A DNA stretch of 64,000 nucleotides from Mammaliicoccus lentus. Its GTDB lineage: Bacteria; Bacillota; Bacilli; Staphylococcales; Staphylococcaceae. The notes beneath the pieces were generated by a model that did not search any database, was not told the origin of the DNA, and saw only the letters and a program-made list of their open reading frames with translations. This document shows, in pieces, positions 20,103-29,104 of this stretch. The stretch is from NCBI RefSeq assembly GCF_002902755.1, contig NZ_PPRS01000010.1:1-64000 (forward strand), given 5' to 3'. A program made the translations under genes and the position numbers. The first letter of the stretch is position 1. Every line of letters starts with the position of its first letter.

Positions 20103-20972
20103 TTATTTCTTTTTCTTTTTATTTGAAACGAGCTTAGCTGGTTTCTTATCATTGTTAGCTTCTTGTTGGTTTTTTTCGTGCGCTTCAATGATTGGTTTCA
20201 TTTCTTCTTCAACTTTACTGTTATAGAAGACATTACCTAACCAAGTTTGAACAACTAGGAAAGCACCACCGACAGCCCAGTATAAACCTAATGCTGAAGC
20301 TGAAATGTATGACATCCAAATAATCATGATTGGAGAAATGAACATCATCATTCTCATCATATTCTTTTGTTCATCAGGTACATTAGCGTATTTCATAGAA
20401 ACAAATGCTTGTAATGCATAGATGATACCTGCAATTATAGTAATGAAGATATCTGGTTGCGTTAAGTTGAACCATAGGAATTGTGGATATTCTGTAATTC
20501 CACCTTCAGTTGGGAACTTCAATACATAGAACAAGCCCATTACGATAGGCATTTGAATAACAATTGGTAAACAACCCATGTTCATTGGGTTAATACCGTG
20601 CTTTTTGTATAGTGCCATCATATCTTGATTGGCTTCCATTTTTTCTTCTTGAGTTCTAGCACGTTTAACTCTTTCCTGAATTTTTTCCATTTCAGGTTTA
20701 GCTAATTTCATTTTTTCACGCATTAATTTTTGATTTTTATACGTTTTCATCATGAATGGGAATAAGACTAAACGCACGATTAACGTAATAATTATAATTG
20801 CTAGTCCATAGTTGTGATCTAAGTTAGCGCCGAGCCAATGAATTAAATTGTCCATTGGTTTAACAAATGTATTATAAAAGAATCCATCTCTATTCTCAGG
20901 TTTAGAATAATCACACCCAGCTAGCACAACCATTACACCGAATAATAATGGCCATAAAGCTTTTTTCTTCAT
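20103..20972 (-). CDS. yidC: Membrane protein insertase YidC/OxaA
   Basis: A 289-residue lipoprotein insertase. The signal peptide ends in the lipobox LAGC (C19). Five membrane helices follow, with the hydrophilic-groove arginine in [16 protein letters not shown], a coiled basic cytoplasmic loop (about 85-115) and [19 protein letters not shown]. The C-terminal tail is strongly basic (KKKKK), for ribosome contact. It inserts and folds membrane proteins with or without SecYEG. Confidence 0.96.
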   Translation of the reverse strand: MKKKALWPLLFGVMVVLAGCDYSKPENRDGFFYNTFVKPMDNLIHWLGANLDHNYGLAIIIITLIVRLVLFPFMMKTYKNQKLMREKMKLAKPEMEKIQERVKRARTQEEKMEANQDMMALYKKHGINPMNMGCLPIVIQMPIVMGLFYVLKFPTEGGITEYPQFLWFNLTQPDIFITIIAGIIYALQAFVSMKYANVPDEQKNMMRMMMFISPIMIIWMSYISASALGLYWAVGGAFLVVQTWLGNVFYNSKVEEEMKPIIEAHEKNQQEANNDKKPAKLVSNKKKKK

Positions 20973-21050
20973 TTTTCCACCTCTATTGATATACTCACAT
21001 AAAGGTTATTCTACCATAGTTTCTATTCAACATAAATCAATATTTTAAAT

Positions 21051-21695
21051 TTATAGTACTTTTTTATATTGATTATGAAAGCCCTTCACAGTTTGTTCAA
21101 TATTTGTACTTTTTGCTATAGCTGAAATAATACTAACCCCATCCGCACCAGCGTTTATCAAAGGTATGACGTCAGCTTCTGTTATACCTCCAATAGCAAC
21201 AATTGGTATATTTTCATCATATTTTCTTAAGTTAGAAATGAGGTCATAACCACCTTCTTCACCTGCATCACTTTTTGAAAGCGTTGAATGTATAGGACCT
21301 GTACCTATATAATCAACAAGTGAAACATCTGATAAATCATATTCTTCTTTATTAGCAACGCTTAATCCAATGATTTTATTTTCAAAATTATCTTTAAATA
21401 ACGATACATTTTTATCGTCTTGTCCAACATGGATACCATCAGCATTTATTTTTAAGGCTAAATCGACATCGTCATTTACTATGAACGGTACATTATATTT
21501 TTTACATAGTTCAAATAATTGTTTCGCTAATGTTTCTTTGTCTTTGCCTGTTTTACTATTAGGTCCTTTTTCTCGATATTGAAACATTGTAATACCTGAT
21601 TTTAATGCTTCCTCAAGAACAGTATATAAATTTTTGTTAGGGACGTCTTGGCTGCCTGCTATAAAATAAACTTTTAGCAATTCTTGTTTAAACAT
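21051..21695 (-). CDS. thiE: Thiamine-phosphate synthase
   Basis: A 214-residue TIM-barrel enzyme joining HMP-PP and HET-P into thiamine phosphate. Motifs: QYREKGP (diphosphate binding), NDDVDLALKINADGIHVGQDD, GTGPIHSTLSKSDAGEEGG, and AIGGI near the end. Its ATG overlaps the thiM stop by 1 nt. It is the last gene of the TPP-riboswitch operon. Confidence 0.97.
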   Translation of the reverse strand: MFKQELLKVYFIAGSQDVPNKNLYTVLEEALKSGITMFQYREKGPNSKTGKDKETLAKQLFELCKKYNVPFIVNDDVDLALKINADGIHVGQDDKNVSLFKDNFENKIIGLSVANKEEYDLSDVSLVDYIGTGPIHSTLSKSDAGEEGGYDLISNLRKYDENIPIVAIGGITEADVIPLINAGADGVSIISAIAKSTNIEQTVKGFHNQYKKVL

Positions 21696-22486
21696 TATTT
21701 CACTTCTTTCACATTCTGTTTTTGCTTAACAATTTCATCCGTTATTGCATTCAATTGATCAATAAATGCAACTTTGAATGTACCTGGTAAATGTGCGCCG
21801 GATTGTTCACTCGCAATTTCGCTAGCGATATTATACGTTGATAATGCTTCTCCTAATAAATCTACTGTAATTTGTTTTTTATTTGCAAGAAAAGCACCCA
21901 CTACAGCACCTAGTAAACATCCTCCACCAGTAATTTTTGTCAGCATTTCACTACCATTATTTAATTCTAAATATTGATTATTACATGCAATAACATCTGT
22001 TTTTCCTGTTAATATAATCGGTAAATTCAATTGTTTATGCGCTTTTTTAGCAATTTTTACTACGTCTAACGAATCATCACTATCTGTGCCTTTCATAGTT
22101 GTTTCTTCGTCAACTAAAGCTAATATTTCTGATGCGTTACCTCTTATTACATCAACTACTTGATCGTTAAGAAGTGTTTGGCAGAATGTCTTTCTAATTG
22201 TGGATGCTCCAACTGCAACTGGGTCTAGTACAACGGGCACTCCGTTATCATGCATTATTTTCGCATATTCTTTCATATCATATGCTTTATCGGTTGTAAT
22301 TGTACCTATATTTACTAAAAAGGCGCTTGCTACTTTCGAAAATTCTTCCGCTTCTTCTGGTTCTTCACTCATAGCTGGACTTGCTCCTAGCGATATTAAA
22401 CCGTTCGCTGTAAAGTTTTTTACAACATCATTTGTATAACATACTACGAGTGGTCCTGTTTCTCGAATATTTTGTAGTTTACTCAT
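21695..22486 (-). CDS. thiM: Hydroxyethylthiazole kinase
   Basis: A 263-residue ribokinase-fold enzyme phosphorylating the thiazole alcohol for salvage. It shows GASPAMSEEPEE near the N-terminus, DPVAVGAS, RGNASEI, and the catalytic GGGCLLGAVVGAF (here GGGC in place of the more usual GTGC). It overlaps thiD by 8 nt. The operon lacks thiC and thiG, so it is a salvage rather than de novo set. Confidence 0.96.
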   Translation of the reverse strand: MSKLQNIRETGPLVVCYTNDVVKNFTANGLISLGASPAMSEEPEEAEEFSKVASAFLVNIGTITTDKAYDMKEYAKIMHDNGVPVVLDPVAVGASTIRKTFCQTLLNDQVVDVIRGNASEILALVDEETTMKGTDSDDSLDVVKIAKKAHKQLNLPIILTGKTDVIACNNQYLELNNGSEMLTKITGGGCLLGAVVGAFLANKKQITVDLLGEALSTYNIASEIASEQSGAHLPGTFKVAFIDQLNAITDEIVKQKQNVKEVK

Positions 22487-23291
22487 AATCCAATCCCTCT
22501 ACTTTTTGATATGCGAAATGATTTACTGGTCCTCTACCTTTTCCTATTTCTGGCGTGTACTTAATTGCTAAAGTAATAAATCTCTTAGCTGTATTAACCG
22601 CTTCTTCTATCGTATGTCCTTTAGCTAATTCTGCTGTAATCACTGCGCTAAATGTACAACCAGTCCCGTGGGTGTGTTGCGTATCAAATCTTTCACTCTT
22701 CCAACTTCTTATACCCTCTTGTGTAAATAAATAATCAATAGCATCACCTTCTAAATGACCGCCTTTAATGACAACACCTTTAGAACCAACTTCATTTAAG
22801 AAAAATTCTCCAGCTTTTTTGATTTGTTCTTCTGTTTGAATTTTATACCCTGTTATATCTTCAGCTTCTGGTATATTTGGCGTTACCACAGTAGCTAATG
22901 GTAATAATATAGATTTTAATTTATTTTTACCTTTATCATCCATCAGTGAATCTCCACTTTTAGCGACCATTACAGGATCAATGACATAAGGTTTATTAGC
23001 TTGTTCAATATAAGGTTTGATTGTTTCCATCATTTCTTCTGATGCAATCATGCCCGTTTTTATTGCATCTGGCGTTTCATCATCGAATACACTTTTCAAT
23101 TGAGATTCAAGTACTTCTATAGGTAAATGGTAGACATCTTGTACACCTAAAGTATTTTGAGAAACGATACTAGTTGGAACTGCCATTCCATATACTCCTG
23201 ACGCTTGAAATGATTTTAAATCCGCCATGATACCTGCTCCGCCCGTTGGGTCGGTACCAGCAATCGATAACGCAATGTTTGGTTTTTTCAT
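22479..23291 (-). CDS. thiD: Hydroxymethylpyrimidine (phospho)kinase
   Basis: A 270-residue ribokinase-family enzyme making HMP-PP from HMP or HMP-P. It begins with the family sequence ALSIAGTDPTGGAGIMADLK and has the catalytic GTGC loop in THGTGCTFSAVITAE (about 210). It follows tenA by 2 nt. PdxK activity on pyridoxal is possible in this family. Confidence 0.95.
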   Translation of the reverse strand: MKKPNIALSIAGTDPTGGAGIMADLKSFQASGVYGMAVPTSIVSQNTLGVQDVYHLPIEVLESQLKSVFDDETPDAIKTGMIASEEMMETIKPYIEQANKPYVIDPVMVAKSGDSLMDDKGKNKLKSILLPLATVVTPNIPEAEDITGYKIQTEEQIKKAGEFFLNEVGSKGVVIKGGHLEGDAIDYLFTQEGIRSWKSERFDTQHTHGTGCTFSAVITAELAKGHTIEEAVNTAKRFITLAIKYTPEIGKGRGPVNHFAYQKVEGLDYE

Positions 23292-23293
23292 AT

Positions 23294-23974
23294 TTATCTC
23301 TCCTCAAATTTCCATTTTTCTTGAATATACGACATGTTGAAGAAATTGCGTTCATGAACAGTGCTTTCTAAAAAATTTCTTTCGACTAGTTCTATTTCTG
23401 CTTTAGATGCATTTTCACTAAAAGTATCGAGCCAGTTGTCTAGTACGTCCATTAGTTCATCCATACCTTTATAGTAAAATTTAAACCATTCTTGTAACTT
23501 ATGATTAGACGAAAAATTATTTCTCTCAATAGCTAGTTGAGCTATCCTTCTATATACATATGGACATGGTGCCATAGCTGCTACAGTATAAGCAACATTT
23601 TCATGTGCGTACGCATTATAATACATATGCTTAATATAGTGATCTGCAGTAGGATACCATGCCCCATCTTTTATTACTTCATGATAACCTTCACCGATAT
23701 AATCCGCTAATATTTGATGAGCTCCTACTTCCCCTGAAGAAGCGAATTCTATTTGTTCTAATAAAAATTTCAACTCTTCTTTAGAGTCTATTTTAGGAAT
23801 TAATAGCGCATAGATTTTAGCAAATTCATTTAAATATCTGGCATCCGCTTTTAAATAATGCTTTACAGCTTCTGCTGAAATGTCATCATTTACAAACCCT
23901 TGAATGAATCCATCATTATATATTTCTTCAATAATTGGTTCTACTTTTTGTTGTAACTGCTCAGAAAAACGCAT
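23294..23974 (-). CDS. tenA: Aminopyrimidine aminohydrolase TenA (thiaminase II)
   Basis: A 226-residue all-helical TenA protein. It hydrolyses aminopyrimidine breakdown products of thiamine to recover HMP. The active-site cysteine is in AAMAPCPYVYRRIAQ (about 132-147), and the C-terminal glutamate region ENFFNMSYIQEKW closes the fold. It is the first gene behind the TPP riboswitch and supplies thiD. Confidence 0.95.
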   Translation of the reverse strand: MRFSEQLQQKVEPIIEEIYNDGFIQGFVNDDISAEAVKHYLKADARYLNEFAKIYALLIPKIDSKEELKFLLEQIEFASSGEVGAHQILADYIGEGYHEVIKDGAWYPTADHYIKHMYYNAYAHENVAYTVAAMAPCPYVYRRIAQLAIERNNFSSNHKLQEWFKFYYKGMDELMDVLDNWLDTFSENASKAEIELVERNFLESTVHERNFFNMSYIQEKWKFEER

Positions 23975-24000
23975 GTTATCTCTCCTAATAATTTTTTAAA

Positions 24001-24034
24001 TAAAAAAATGACTTCTTTCGTATAAAAAGAAGTC
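24001..24034 (-). terminator. Riboswitch-controlled terminator ahead of tenA
   Basis: The minus strand has GACTTCTTT, loop, AAAGAAGTC (24010-24018 with 24026-24034), then ATTTTTTTA. An alternative pairing of GTCAATTAA (24032-24040) with TTAATTGAC (24055-24063) overlaps the stem and would act as antiterminator, linking the hairpin to the TPP aptamer. Confidence 0.85.
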
Positions 24035-24057
24035 AATTAAAAGTAGAGTATACGTTA

Positions 24058-24150
24058 ATTGACCACTTTCCTACGTTGGCATTATCCAAATCAGGTATAA
24101 GGGACTGAACGAATTCATCTCAGCCTATAGGCGCCCCTAGTAGTCATTCC
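24058..24150 (-). ncRNA. TPP riboswitch (THI element)
   Basis: The minus strand carries ACTAGGGG (24134-24141), GCTGAGATGAA, ACCTGATTTGGATAATGCCA and GTAGGAAA (24067-24074), the conserved core of the thiamine pyrophosphate aptamer. High TPP should favour the terminator at 24001-24034 and shut off tenA-thiD-thiM-thiE. Confidence 0.95.
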
Positions 24151-24167
24151 TTTATTCAATTACTTTA

Positions 24168-24196
24168 AGATTATCAAATACATTTATAATGGTCAA
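24168..24196 (-). promoter_or_regulatory. Promoter of the thiamine operon
   Basis: TTGACC (24191-24196), 17 nt, TAATCT (24168-24173) on the minus strand, placing the start just ahead of the TPP aptamer. Confidence 0.7.
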
Positions 24197-24218
24197 ATTA
24201 AACAACATTAGTAAAATA

Positions 24219-24251
24219 TAAAAAATCGCCTAGGATATTTCCTAGACGATT
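24219..24251 (-). terminator. Terminator of the LysM wall protein gene
   Basis: A 12-bp stem with one mismatch (24224-24235 with 24240-24251) followed by T-rich sequence on the minus strand, ahead of the thiamine promoter. Confidence 0.85.
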
Positions 24252-24293
24252 GAATTAATATTATTTATATAACTTGAAAATTAAGCTTTTAGC

Positions 24294-25160
24294 TTACCAC
24301 CAATTGTTTTGAGCACGGAAAGCTATTGCTGCGTCAACAGAACCATAACGTTGTTTCGCGTAGTTTAACATACCTTTAGTTTGTGTAGCTACAGAACCAG
24401 TTCCCCATGATTCTTTAGTTTGACCTAAACCTTGGTAACCGTTAGGGCTTACCGCATTTGGATTACCACTTGATTCTGGTAATACAATTGTATTCCACAT
24501 TGCTTCAGTTCCACCTGCAGCTAAGAATTGAGCTTTAGTAGATCCACCAGTGCTAGCCGATTGAGCTTTAGTAGATCCACCAGTGCTAGCCGATTGAGCT
24601 GGCGCTTTATATGAAGTTTGTGAAGTTTGAACTTTATTATATGTTGGTTGAGCTGGTGCTTTGTATGATTGTGTTGGTGCTTGATAGTTAGCTTGGTAAG
24701 CTGGTGCTTCAACTTGTGTTTCAGTTTGTTGAACCGGAGCTTGTTGAGCTACTGGAGCTGTTGCTGGTTCAGCTGATTGTGCTGGTGCTTGTAATGATAA
24801 AGTTTGACCAACAACAATTAGATCTGAATTTAAGTTGTTCCATGCTTTCAATTGAGATACTGTTACATCATATTTAGATGCAATTTTCCCTAAAGTATCT
24901 CCTGAAACTACAGTGTATTCTGTAGTCGCTTCAGTATTTTCTGCTTTCGCTTCATTAACTTTAATTACTTGGTTAGGTAAGATTAAGTTTGAATTTAAAC
25001 CATTGTCCGCTTTAAGTGCGTCAACTGTTGTTCCGTATTGTTTAGAGATCTCAAATAAAGTGTCTCCCGATTTTACTGTATGAGTTGCTGCATCAGCTGT
25101 AGCTGTTACCCCTGTCGTAACTGCAACTGCTGCTGTTGAAACTGATAATAATTTTTTCAT
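24294..25160 (-). CDS. Secreted LysM protein with SceD/IsaA-type transglycosylase-like domain
   Basis: A 288-residue exported wall protein. A signal peptide (cleavage likely after ADA, about residue 24) is followed by two LysM peptidoglycan-binding domains (about 26-70 and 80-125), a long Gln/Pro/Ala linker (about 128-205) and a C-terminal lytic-transglycosylase-like domain with the staphylococcal signature WNTIVLPESSGNPNAVSPNG, YQGLGQTKESWG and the end AIAFRAQNNWW. The last domain is that of SceD and IsaA, which lack LysM. An 11-residue unit (SASTGGSTKAQ) is duplicated perfectly at DNA level (24528-24593). It occupies the sceD position next to tenA and ssb and has two WalR boxes upstream, so WalKR control of wall turnover is likely. 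Confidence 0.9.
   Translation of the reverse strand: MKKLLSVSTAAVAVTTGVTATADAATHTVKSGDTLFEISKQYGTTVDALKADNGLNSNLILPNQVIKVNEAKAENTEATTEYTVVSGDTLGKIASKYDVTVSQLKAWNNLNSDLIVVGQTLSLQAPAQSAEPATAPVAQQAPVQQTETQVEAPAYQANYQAPTQSYKAPAQPTYNKVQTSQTSYKAPAQSASTGGSTKAQSASTGGSTKAQFLAAGGTEAMWNTIVLPESSGNPNAVSPNGYQGLGQTKESWGTGSVATQTKGMLNYAKQRYGSVDAAIAFRAQNNWW
24528..24593 (-). repeat. Perfect tandem duplication of a 33-bp unit inside the LysM gene
   Basis: Units 24528-24560 and 24561-24593 are identical and keep the reading frame, adding one extra SASTGGSTKAQ in the linker. Lack of any silent change suggests recent slippage. Confidence 0.95.
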
Positions 25161-25274
25161 GATTGAATATTTCCTCCTGTAAGGTTATCTCTTTATTTAT
25201 GATTTTTACTTTATAAACTATATCATTAAATTTGATGACATAGGTTACAACCATATGAAAAATTACAGCCAATT

Positions 25275-25291
25275 ATTACAATTGTATTACA
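25275..25291 (-). promoter_or_regulatory. WalR (YycF) box, proximal
   Basis: The minus strand reads TGTAAT, 5 nt, TGTAAT, an exact match to the WalR consensus TGTWAH-N5-TGTWAH. It lies 115 nt ahead of the LysM/SceD-like gene. Confidence 0.75.
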
Positions 25292-25384
25292 TAAATCTCA
25301 AGAATATTTTACAGCTATATACTTTCTTGAGAACTTTCATGAAAGTATTCTTTTAAGTTGTGTAAAATTAATTAAAGTGCAATT

Positions 25385-25401
25385 TGTAACACCACTGTAA
25401 T
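25385..25401 (+). promoter_or_regulatory. WalR (YycF) box, distal
   Basis: The plus strand reads TGTAAC, 5 nt, TGTAAT, also an exact fit to TGTWAH-N5-TGTWAH but on the opposite strand. It is 225 nt ahead of the LysM gene. The remaining 25402-25462 and 25502-25630 hold no gene I can support. Confidence 0.6.
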
Positions 25402-25462
25402 TGGTTACACAATTATAATTAAACTCTTAAGTCATATATAAACTACTTATAAAATATAAAAT

Positions 25463-25498
25463 ACTTCCCACAAATTTTAGAATAAGTTTGTAGGAAGT
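25463..25498 (-). terminator. Terminator downstream of the SSB gene
   Basis: A 12-bp stem ACTTCCYACAAA / TTTGTRGGAAGT with one wobble (25463-25474 with 25487-25498), then a T/A-rich tail on the minus strand, about 130 nt past the ssb stop. Confidence 0.65.
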
Positions 25499-25630
25499 AA
25501 TTAAACGTCCAATAATTTGAACAATTTAATAAGCGTCTGGCTATATATATTCTAGACACACTGGAATATAGAATCGAGAGTATTTTAGTTTTGGAAGACT
25601 ATTTTTATTAATAGAGGAATTAGAATGAAT

Positions 25631-26212
25631 CTATGATTTTACTACCATAGATTTATTCGAGGTTTGTGGTTGTTCAGATGTGTCTGTTTCATCATGTATA
25701 ATTTCAATCATTTTATTATACTGTTTATAAACTTCATCTTGCGACAAGTTATCTTGTTCGTTCTCTTTGGCCTTTTGTTCAGCTGTATTTCTTTCATCGC
25801 TCATTCTAACAGATAGTTCTTCTGAATAAGTGTCAGCACTTTCACTTATTAAATCACTTATCTCTTCTTTAGATTGAGGGACACCTTTCCTATTTGTTGA
25901 AGGCATATTTAAAAACTTTATCGTTTCACAAATAATTTCAGTAATATATTGCTTTTTATCATCTTTAATATATACACGTGTTTGTATTTGGCCTGTTAAA
26001 GCTATTAATTGACCTTTCTTCGTATATTGATGAATGTTATAAGCTAATTTCCCAAAAGCTTTGCACACAATAAAGTCAACAACCATATTACCTTCTTTAG
26101 ATTTATAACCCCTTTCAACTGCTAAACAAAATGTAGAAATGATAGTGTCACCTTTCTTAAAATAGGCAGGGTCTTTAGTTAACCTCCCAACTAAAACAGA
26201 TTTATTAAGCAT
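25631..26212 (-). CDS. ssb: Single-stranded DNA-binding protein, SSB-family paralogue
   Basis: A 193-residue OB-fold protein. The SSB core runs from LNKSVLVGRLTKDPAYF to YITEIICETIKFL (about 1-105). The rest is a Ser/Glu/Gln-rich disordered tail that ends SNKSMVVKS and lacks the acidic DDDIPF-type tip through which housekeeping SSB recruits partners. The ATG at 26212 is preferred to the in-frame GTG 9 nt upstream, which overlaps AGGAGGTG. This is the second SSB at the conserved staphylococcal locus, not the replicative copy next to rpsF. Its job may be competence or repair related; inferred. Confidence 0.85.
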   Translation of the reverse strand: MLNKSVLVGRLTKDPAYFKKGDTIISTFCLAVERGYKSKEGNMVVDFIVCKAFGKLAYNIHQYTKKGQLIALTGQIQTRVYIKDDKKQYITEIICETIKFLNMPSTNRKGVPQSKEEISDLISESADTYSEELSVRMSDERNTAEQKAKENEQDNLSQDEVYKQYNKMIEIIHDETDTSEQPQTSNKSMVVKS

Positions 26213-26395
26213 ATCTTTCACCTCCTTATATTTTTAATATAAGGAATCAACATTTTTACGTCAAAATCCATTTTTTTATATTTTCCATCATAATTTTCAA
26301 CAATATCCTTAGAATATTGTTATTTACTTAAAAAGTGCTTTATAATAGAACACAAAGTTAAACATTCGTAGTTTTAACATTTAAGGGGGATGTTT

Positions 26396-26833
26396 ATGAA
26401 AACATTTAAAGCAGTTCGCTTTCAAATCGTAAATGATGAACAGATTACAGAATATGAATTGTTAGATGGTATTATTATAAATAAAGAAAATAGTGGAACA
26501 GGTTGGTTATTAGAAATTTTAATCTCTGATATTCATTATGAACAAATGAAAGAATATCATGACACTCAAAAATTATTAGACACACGCGTCGTTATTACAA
26601 GACCATCTAATGATCCTGCATTATTTGATGCGACTATAAAATATATAGAGCAATTAGATGAAAAAATTTCAGTAGTATTTGAATGTCATATTTATACTTT
26701 AAGACAAGTTTATGCTGAACGATTACTAGAACAACTAATAGAAGAAGGATTAACAGGTGAAGAACTTAAAACTTCATTTAATCGACTTATGCAATCTAAA
26801 CCAAAATTAAAAGATGAAAAAAGTAATATATAA
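26396..26833 (+). CDS. ywpF: YwpF-like family protein
   Basis: A 145-residue soluble protein of the YwpF-like family, starting MKTFKAVRFQIVNDEQ. The second ATG (26396) is used because the first overlaps the AAGGGGGA site. No catalytic motif is visible; the fold appears alpha/beta with a charged C-terminus. It is divergent from ssb and convergent with fabZ. In Bacillus the homologue lies beside a second ssb as well, which supports a shared but unknown role. Confidence 0.75.
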   Translation: MKTFKAVRFQIVNDEQITEYELLDGIIINKENSGTGWLLEILISDIHYEQMKEYHDTQKLLDTRVVITRPSNDPALFDATIKYIEQLDEKISVVFECHIYTLRQVYAERLLEQLIEEGLTGEELKTSFNRLMQSKPKLKDEKSNI

Positions 26834-26874
26834 TAAAGAGTGAGATATAAATTTCTCGACTATTTACAACAAAT

Positions 26875-26910
26875 AAAGCCACACCATTGAACATTCAATG
26901 GTGTGGCTTT
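26875..26910. terminator. Bidirectional terminator between ywpF and fabZ
   Basis: A perfect 16-bp stem (26875-26890 with 26895-26910), T-rich on the plus side, between two convergent genes. Just upstream, 26836-26860 looks like a decayed start of the GGGACA repeat (GAGTGAGATA). Confidence 0.85.
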
Positions 26911-26927
26911 ATACATCTATATATTTT

Positions 26928-27371
26928 TTATTTTTGATCCACAAGTGCAAAGCTAATTTCACAACTACATGCAACTTCTCCATCTACTGTTGCTTTAGCA
27001 GTACCTTTTCCTATTGGACCTTTAATTCTATTGATTTCTACTTCTAATCTTAGCGTGTCACCAGGCACTACTTGTCTCTTAAATCGACACTTATCGATTC
27101 CTGCAAACATAGCTAACTTACCTTGGTTTTCTTCTAATCGTAGCATTGCTACTGCACCTGTTTGCGCTAAAGCTTCAACGATTAGTACGCCAGGCATTAC
27201 GGCATAATCAGGAAAATGACCTTGGAAGAAAGGCTCATTTCCAGATACTTGCTTAATACCAACACAACGTTTACCATCTTCTAATTCTACAATTTTATCT
27301 AATAATAAAAATGGATAACGATGAGGTATTATTTTTTTAATTTCATTATAATCGTAAATAATTTCTTCCAT
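26928..27371 (-). CDS. fabZ: 3-hydroxyacyl-ACP dehydratase FabZ
   Basis: A 147-residue hot-dog-fold dehydratase of type II fatty acid synthesis. The catalytic histidine lies in [20 protein letters not shown] (about H52, with E66). N-terminal [12 protein letters not shown] is diagnostic. Of two adjacent ATGs the second (27371) has the better distance from AGGAG. It overlaps the epuA stop. Confidence 0.97.
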   Translation of the reverse strand: MEEIIYDYNEIKKIIPHRYPFLLLDKIVELEDGKRCVGIKQVSGNEPFFQGHFPDYAVMPGVLIVEALAQTGAVAMLRLEENQGKLAMFAGIDKCRFKRQVVPGDTLRLEVEINRIKGPIGKGTAKATVDGEVACSCEISFALVDQK

Positions 27372-27655
27372 CATGAACTCCTTCCTGTTAATTCAAAGAT
27401 GTGCTGCCAAGTTTCAGGTTTAAATACACCAAATGGATTATGCAAAATGCCATAACCAATCATAGTCCCGACAACAAATAGCAAGACCATTAAAATTAGC
27501 AATATAAGTAATTTCATCCATAACGGTATTACACGATGTTCAACTTCAATACCTTGAATCGTTTCAACTCTACTCGTTTGAATTTTTTCTTTAAACCTTT
27601 TAAATGGCGACTTTCTATTTTTTTCGTCAGTTCTCGATGATTGTGTTTCAGTCAT
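27371..27655 (-). CDS. EpuA-family small membrane protein
   Basis: A 94-residue protein with a charged cytoplasmic N-terminus (about 1-45), one membrane helix ([22 protein letters not shown]) and a short outer tail [17 protein letters not shown], the hallmark of the EpuA family. Such proteins are often mislabelled as an RNA polymerase beta subunit. It sits 1 nt after murA and overlaps fabZ. Role unknown. Confidence 0.85.
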   Translation of the reverse strand: MTETQSSRTDEKNRKSPFKRFKEKIQTSRVETIQGIEVEHRVIPLWMKLLILLILMVLLFVVGTMIGYGILHNPFGVFKPETWQHIFELTGRSS

Positions 27656-27656
27656 A

Positions 27657-28952
27657 CTAAACCCTCGCTTTATCTTTTAACTTGCCTTCATCATTAATGC
27701 GTTCTACATCTGCACCTAATGTTTTTAGTTTACCATGAAAATCAACATAACCTCTATCTAAATGTTTAAGTTCTGTAACATTTGTATAACCATCAGATAC
27801 TAGTCCAGCAAGTATAAGTGCTGCACCTGCTCTTAAGTCTGTTGCTTTTACATCTGCACCTTGTAAGTCATCATGTCCCGTAATCATAGCACTTCTATCG
27901 TTAATAAATATATCAGCATTCATACGTTTAAATTCTTCAACATGCATGAATCTATTTTCAAAGACAGTTTCAGTTATTTTACTTGTTCCGTTAGCAGTTA
28001 ATAACAACGCCATAATTTGAGATTGCATATCCGTAGGGAAACCAGGATGTGGCATCGTTTTAACATCGATAGCTTTAATTTCACCAGGCACTTGAATATT
28101 TAAACCATCTTTAATTTCTGTTATTTGAACACCAGCTTCTTCTAGTTTCGAAACTAAGCTTGACATATGTTCTCTTATTGCTCCGATTACATTTATATTA
28201 CCTCTTGTAATAGCACCAGCGATCATAAATGTACCAGCTTCAATTCTATCAGGAATAATAGAATGCTCCGCACCTACTAAATGATCAACTCCAATTATTT
28301 TAATTGTATCCGTACCTGCTCCATGTACTTGAGCACCCATTTCATTTAAATAATTAGCTAAGTCAACTATTTCTGGTTCTCTAGCAACGTTTTGTATTTC
28401 AGTTTTTCCGTCTGCTAATACAGCTGCCATCATAATATTTTGAGTAGCACCAACGCTTGGGAAATCTAAATAAATTTTACTGCCTTTTAAACCATTAGGT
28501 GTAGTTGCTTCTATAAATCCATTATGTAATTCTATTTCAGCACCCAATGCTTCGAAGCCCTTTAAATGTTGTTCAATTGGTCTTGATCCAATTGCACAAC
28601 CTCCAGGTAAAGCAACTCTAGCATGACCTTCTCTTGCTAATAATGGACCCATTACTAATATGCTTGCTCTCATTTTGCTTACATATTCATAAGGTGCCTC
28701 TATTTTTAAAGGATTAGATGAATCAACCTTTACAGTATTATTATCTGCCTCATATTCTATTTCTGCATTTAAATGTGTTAATACGTTATTTATTGTATCA
28801 ACATCACTTAACTTTGGTACATTCGTTAAAACGCTTTGACCTTCAGACGGTAAAAGTGTAGCTGTCAATATAGGTAGAACTGCGTTTTTAGCCCCTTCTA
28901 CAACAACTGTTCCTTCTAGACGTTTCCCGCCTTTTACGACGATTTTATCCAT
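27657..28952 (-). CDS. murA: UDP-GlcNAc 1-carboxyvinyltransferase MurA
   Basis: A 431-residue enzyme committing UDP-GlcNAc to peptidoglycan. The fosfomycin-reactive cysteine is in [15 protein letters not shown] (about 117). The start is [14 protein letters not shown] at 28952, preceded by GGAGGA; an upstream extension in frame is discarded. A paralogue, murZ, lies at 48945-50201. It is located with epuA and fabZ as in other staphylococci. The C-terminus is about 10 residues longer than usual. Confidence 0.96.
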   Translation of the reverse strand: MDKIVVKGGKRLEGTVVVEGAKNAVLPILTATLLPSEGQSVLTNVPKLSDVDTINNVLTHLNAEIEYEADNNTVKVDSSNPLKIEAPYEYVSKMRASILVMGPLLAREGHARVALPGGCAIGSRPIEQHLKGFEALGAEIELHNGFIEATTPNGLKGSKIYLDFPSVGATQNIMMAAVLADGKTEIQNVAREPEIVDLANYLNEMGAQVHGAGTDTIKIIGVDHLVGAEHSIIPDRIEAGTFMIAGAITRGNINVIGAIREHMSSLVSKLEEAGVQITEIKDGLNIQVPGEIKAIDVKTMPHPGFPTDMQSQIMALLLTANGTSKITETVFENRFMHVEEFKRMNADIFINDRSAMITGHDDLQGADVKATDLRAGAALILAGLVSDGYTNVTELKHLDRGYVDFHGKLKTLGADVERINDEGKLKDKARV

Positions 28953-29104
28953 ATAATTGTCCTCCACAAATACATCACTATTATTTAATTTACAAAAGTA
29001 TATATATATTAAATACACACTTTTAATTAATCATAAACATTCACCAAAACATTATACTACTTTTTTGTTCTTTTTACATACATTTATGTATTTTCTTGTA
29101 ATTT

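Noticed and set aside
28953-29018. 22-residue N-terminal extension of murA
   Set aside because: The GGAGGA site stands right before the internal ATG, and homologues start at MDKIVVKGG.
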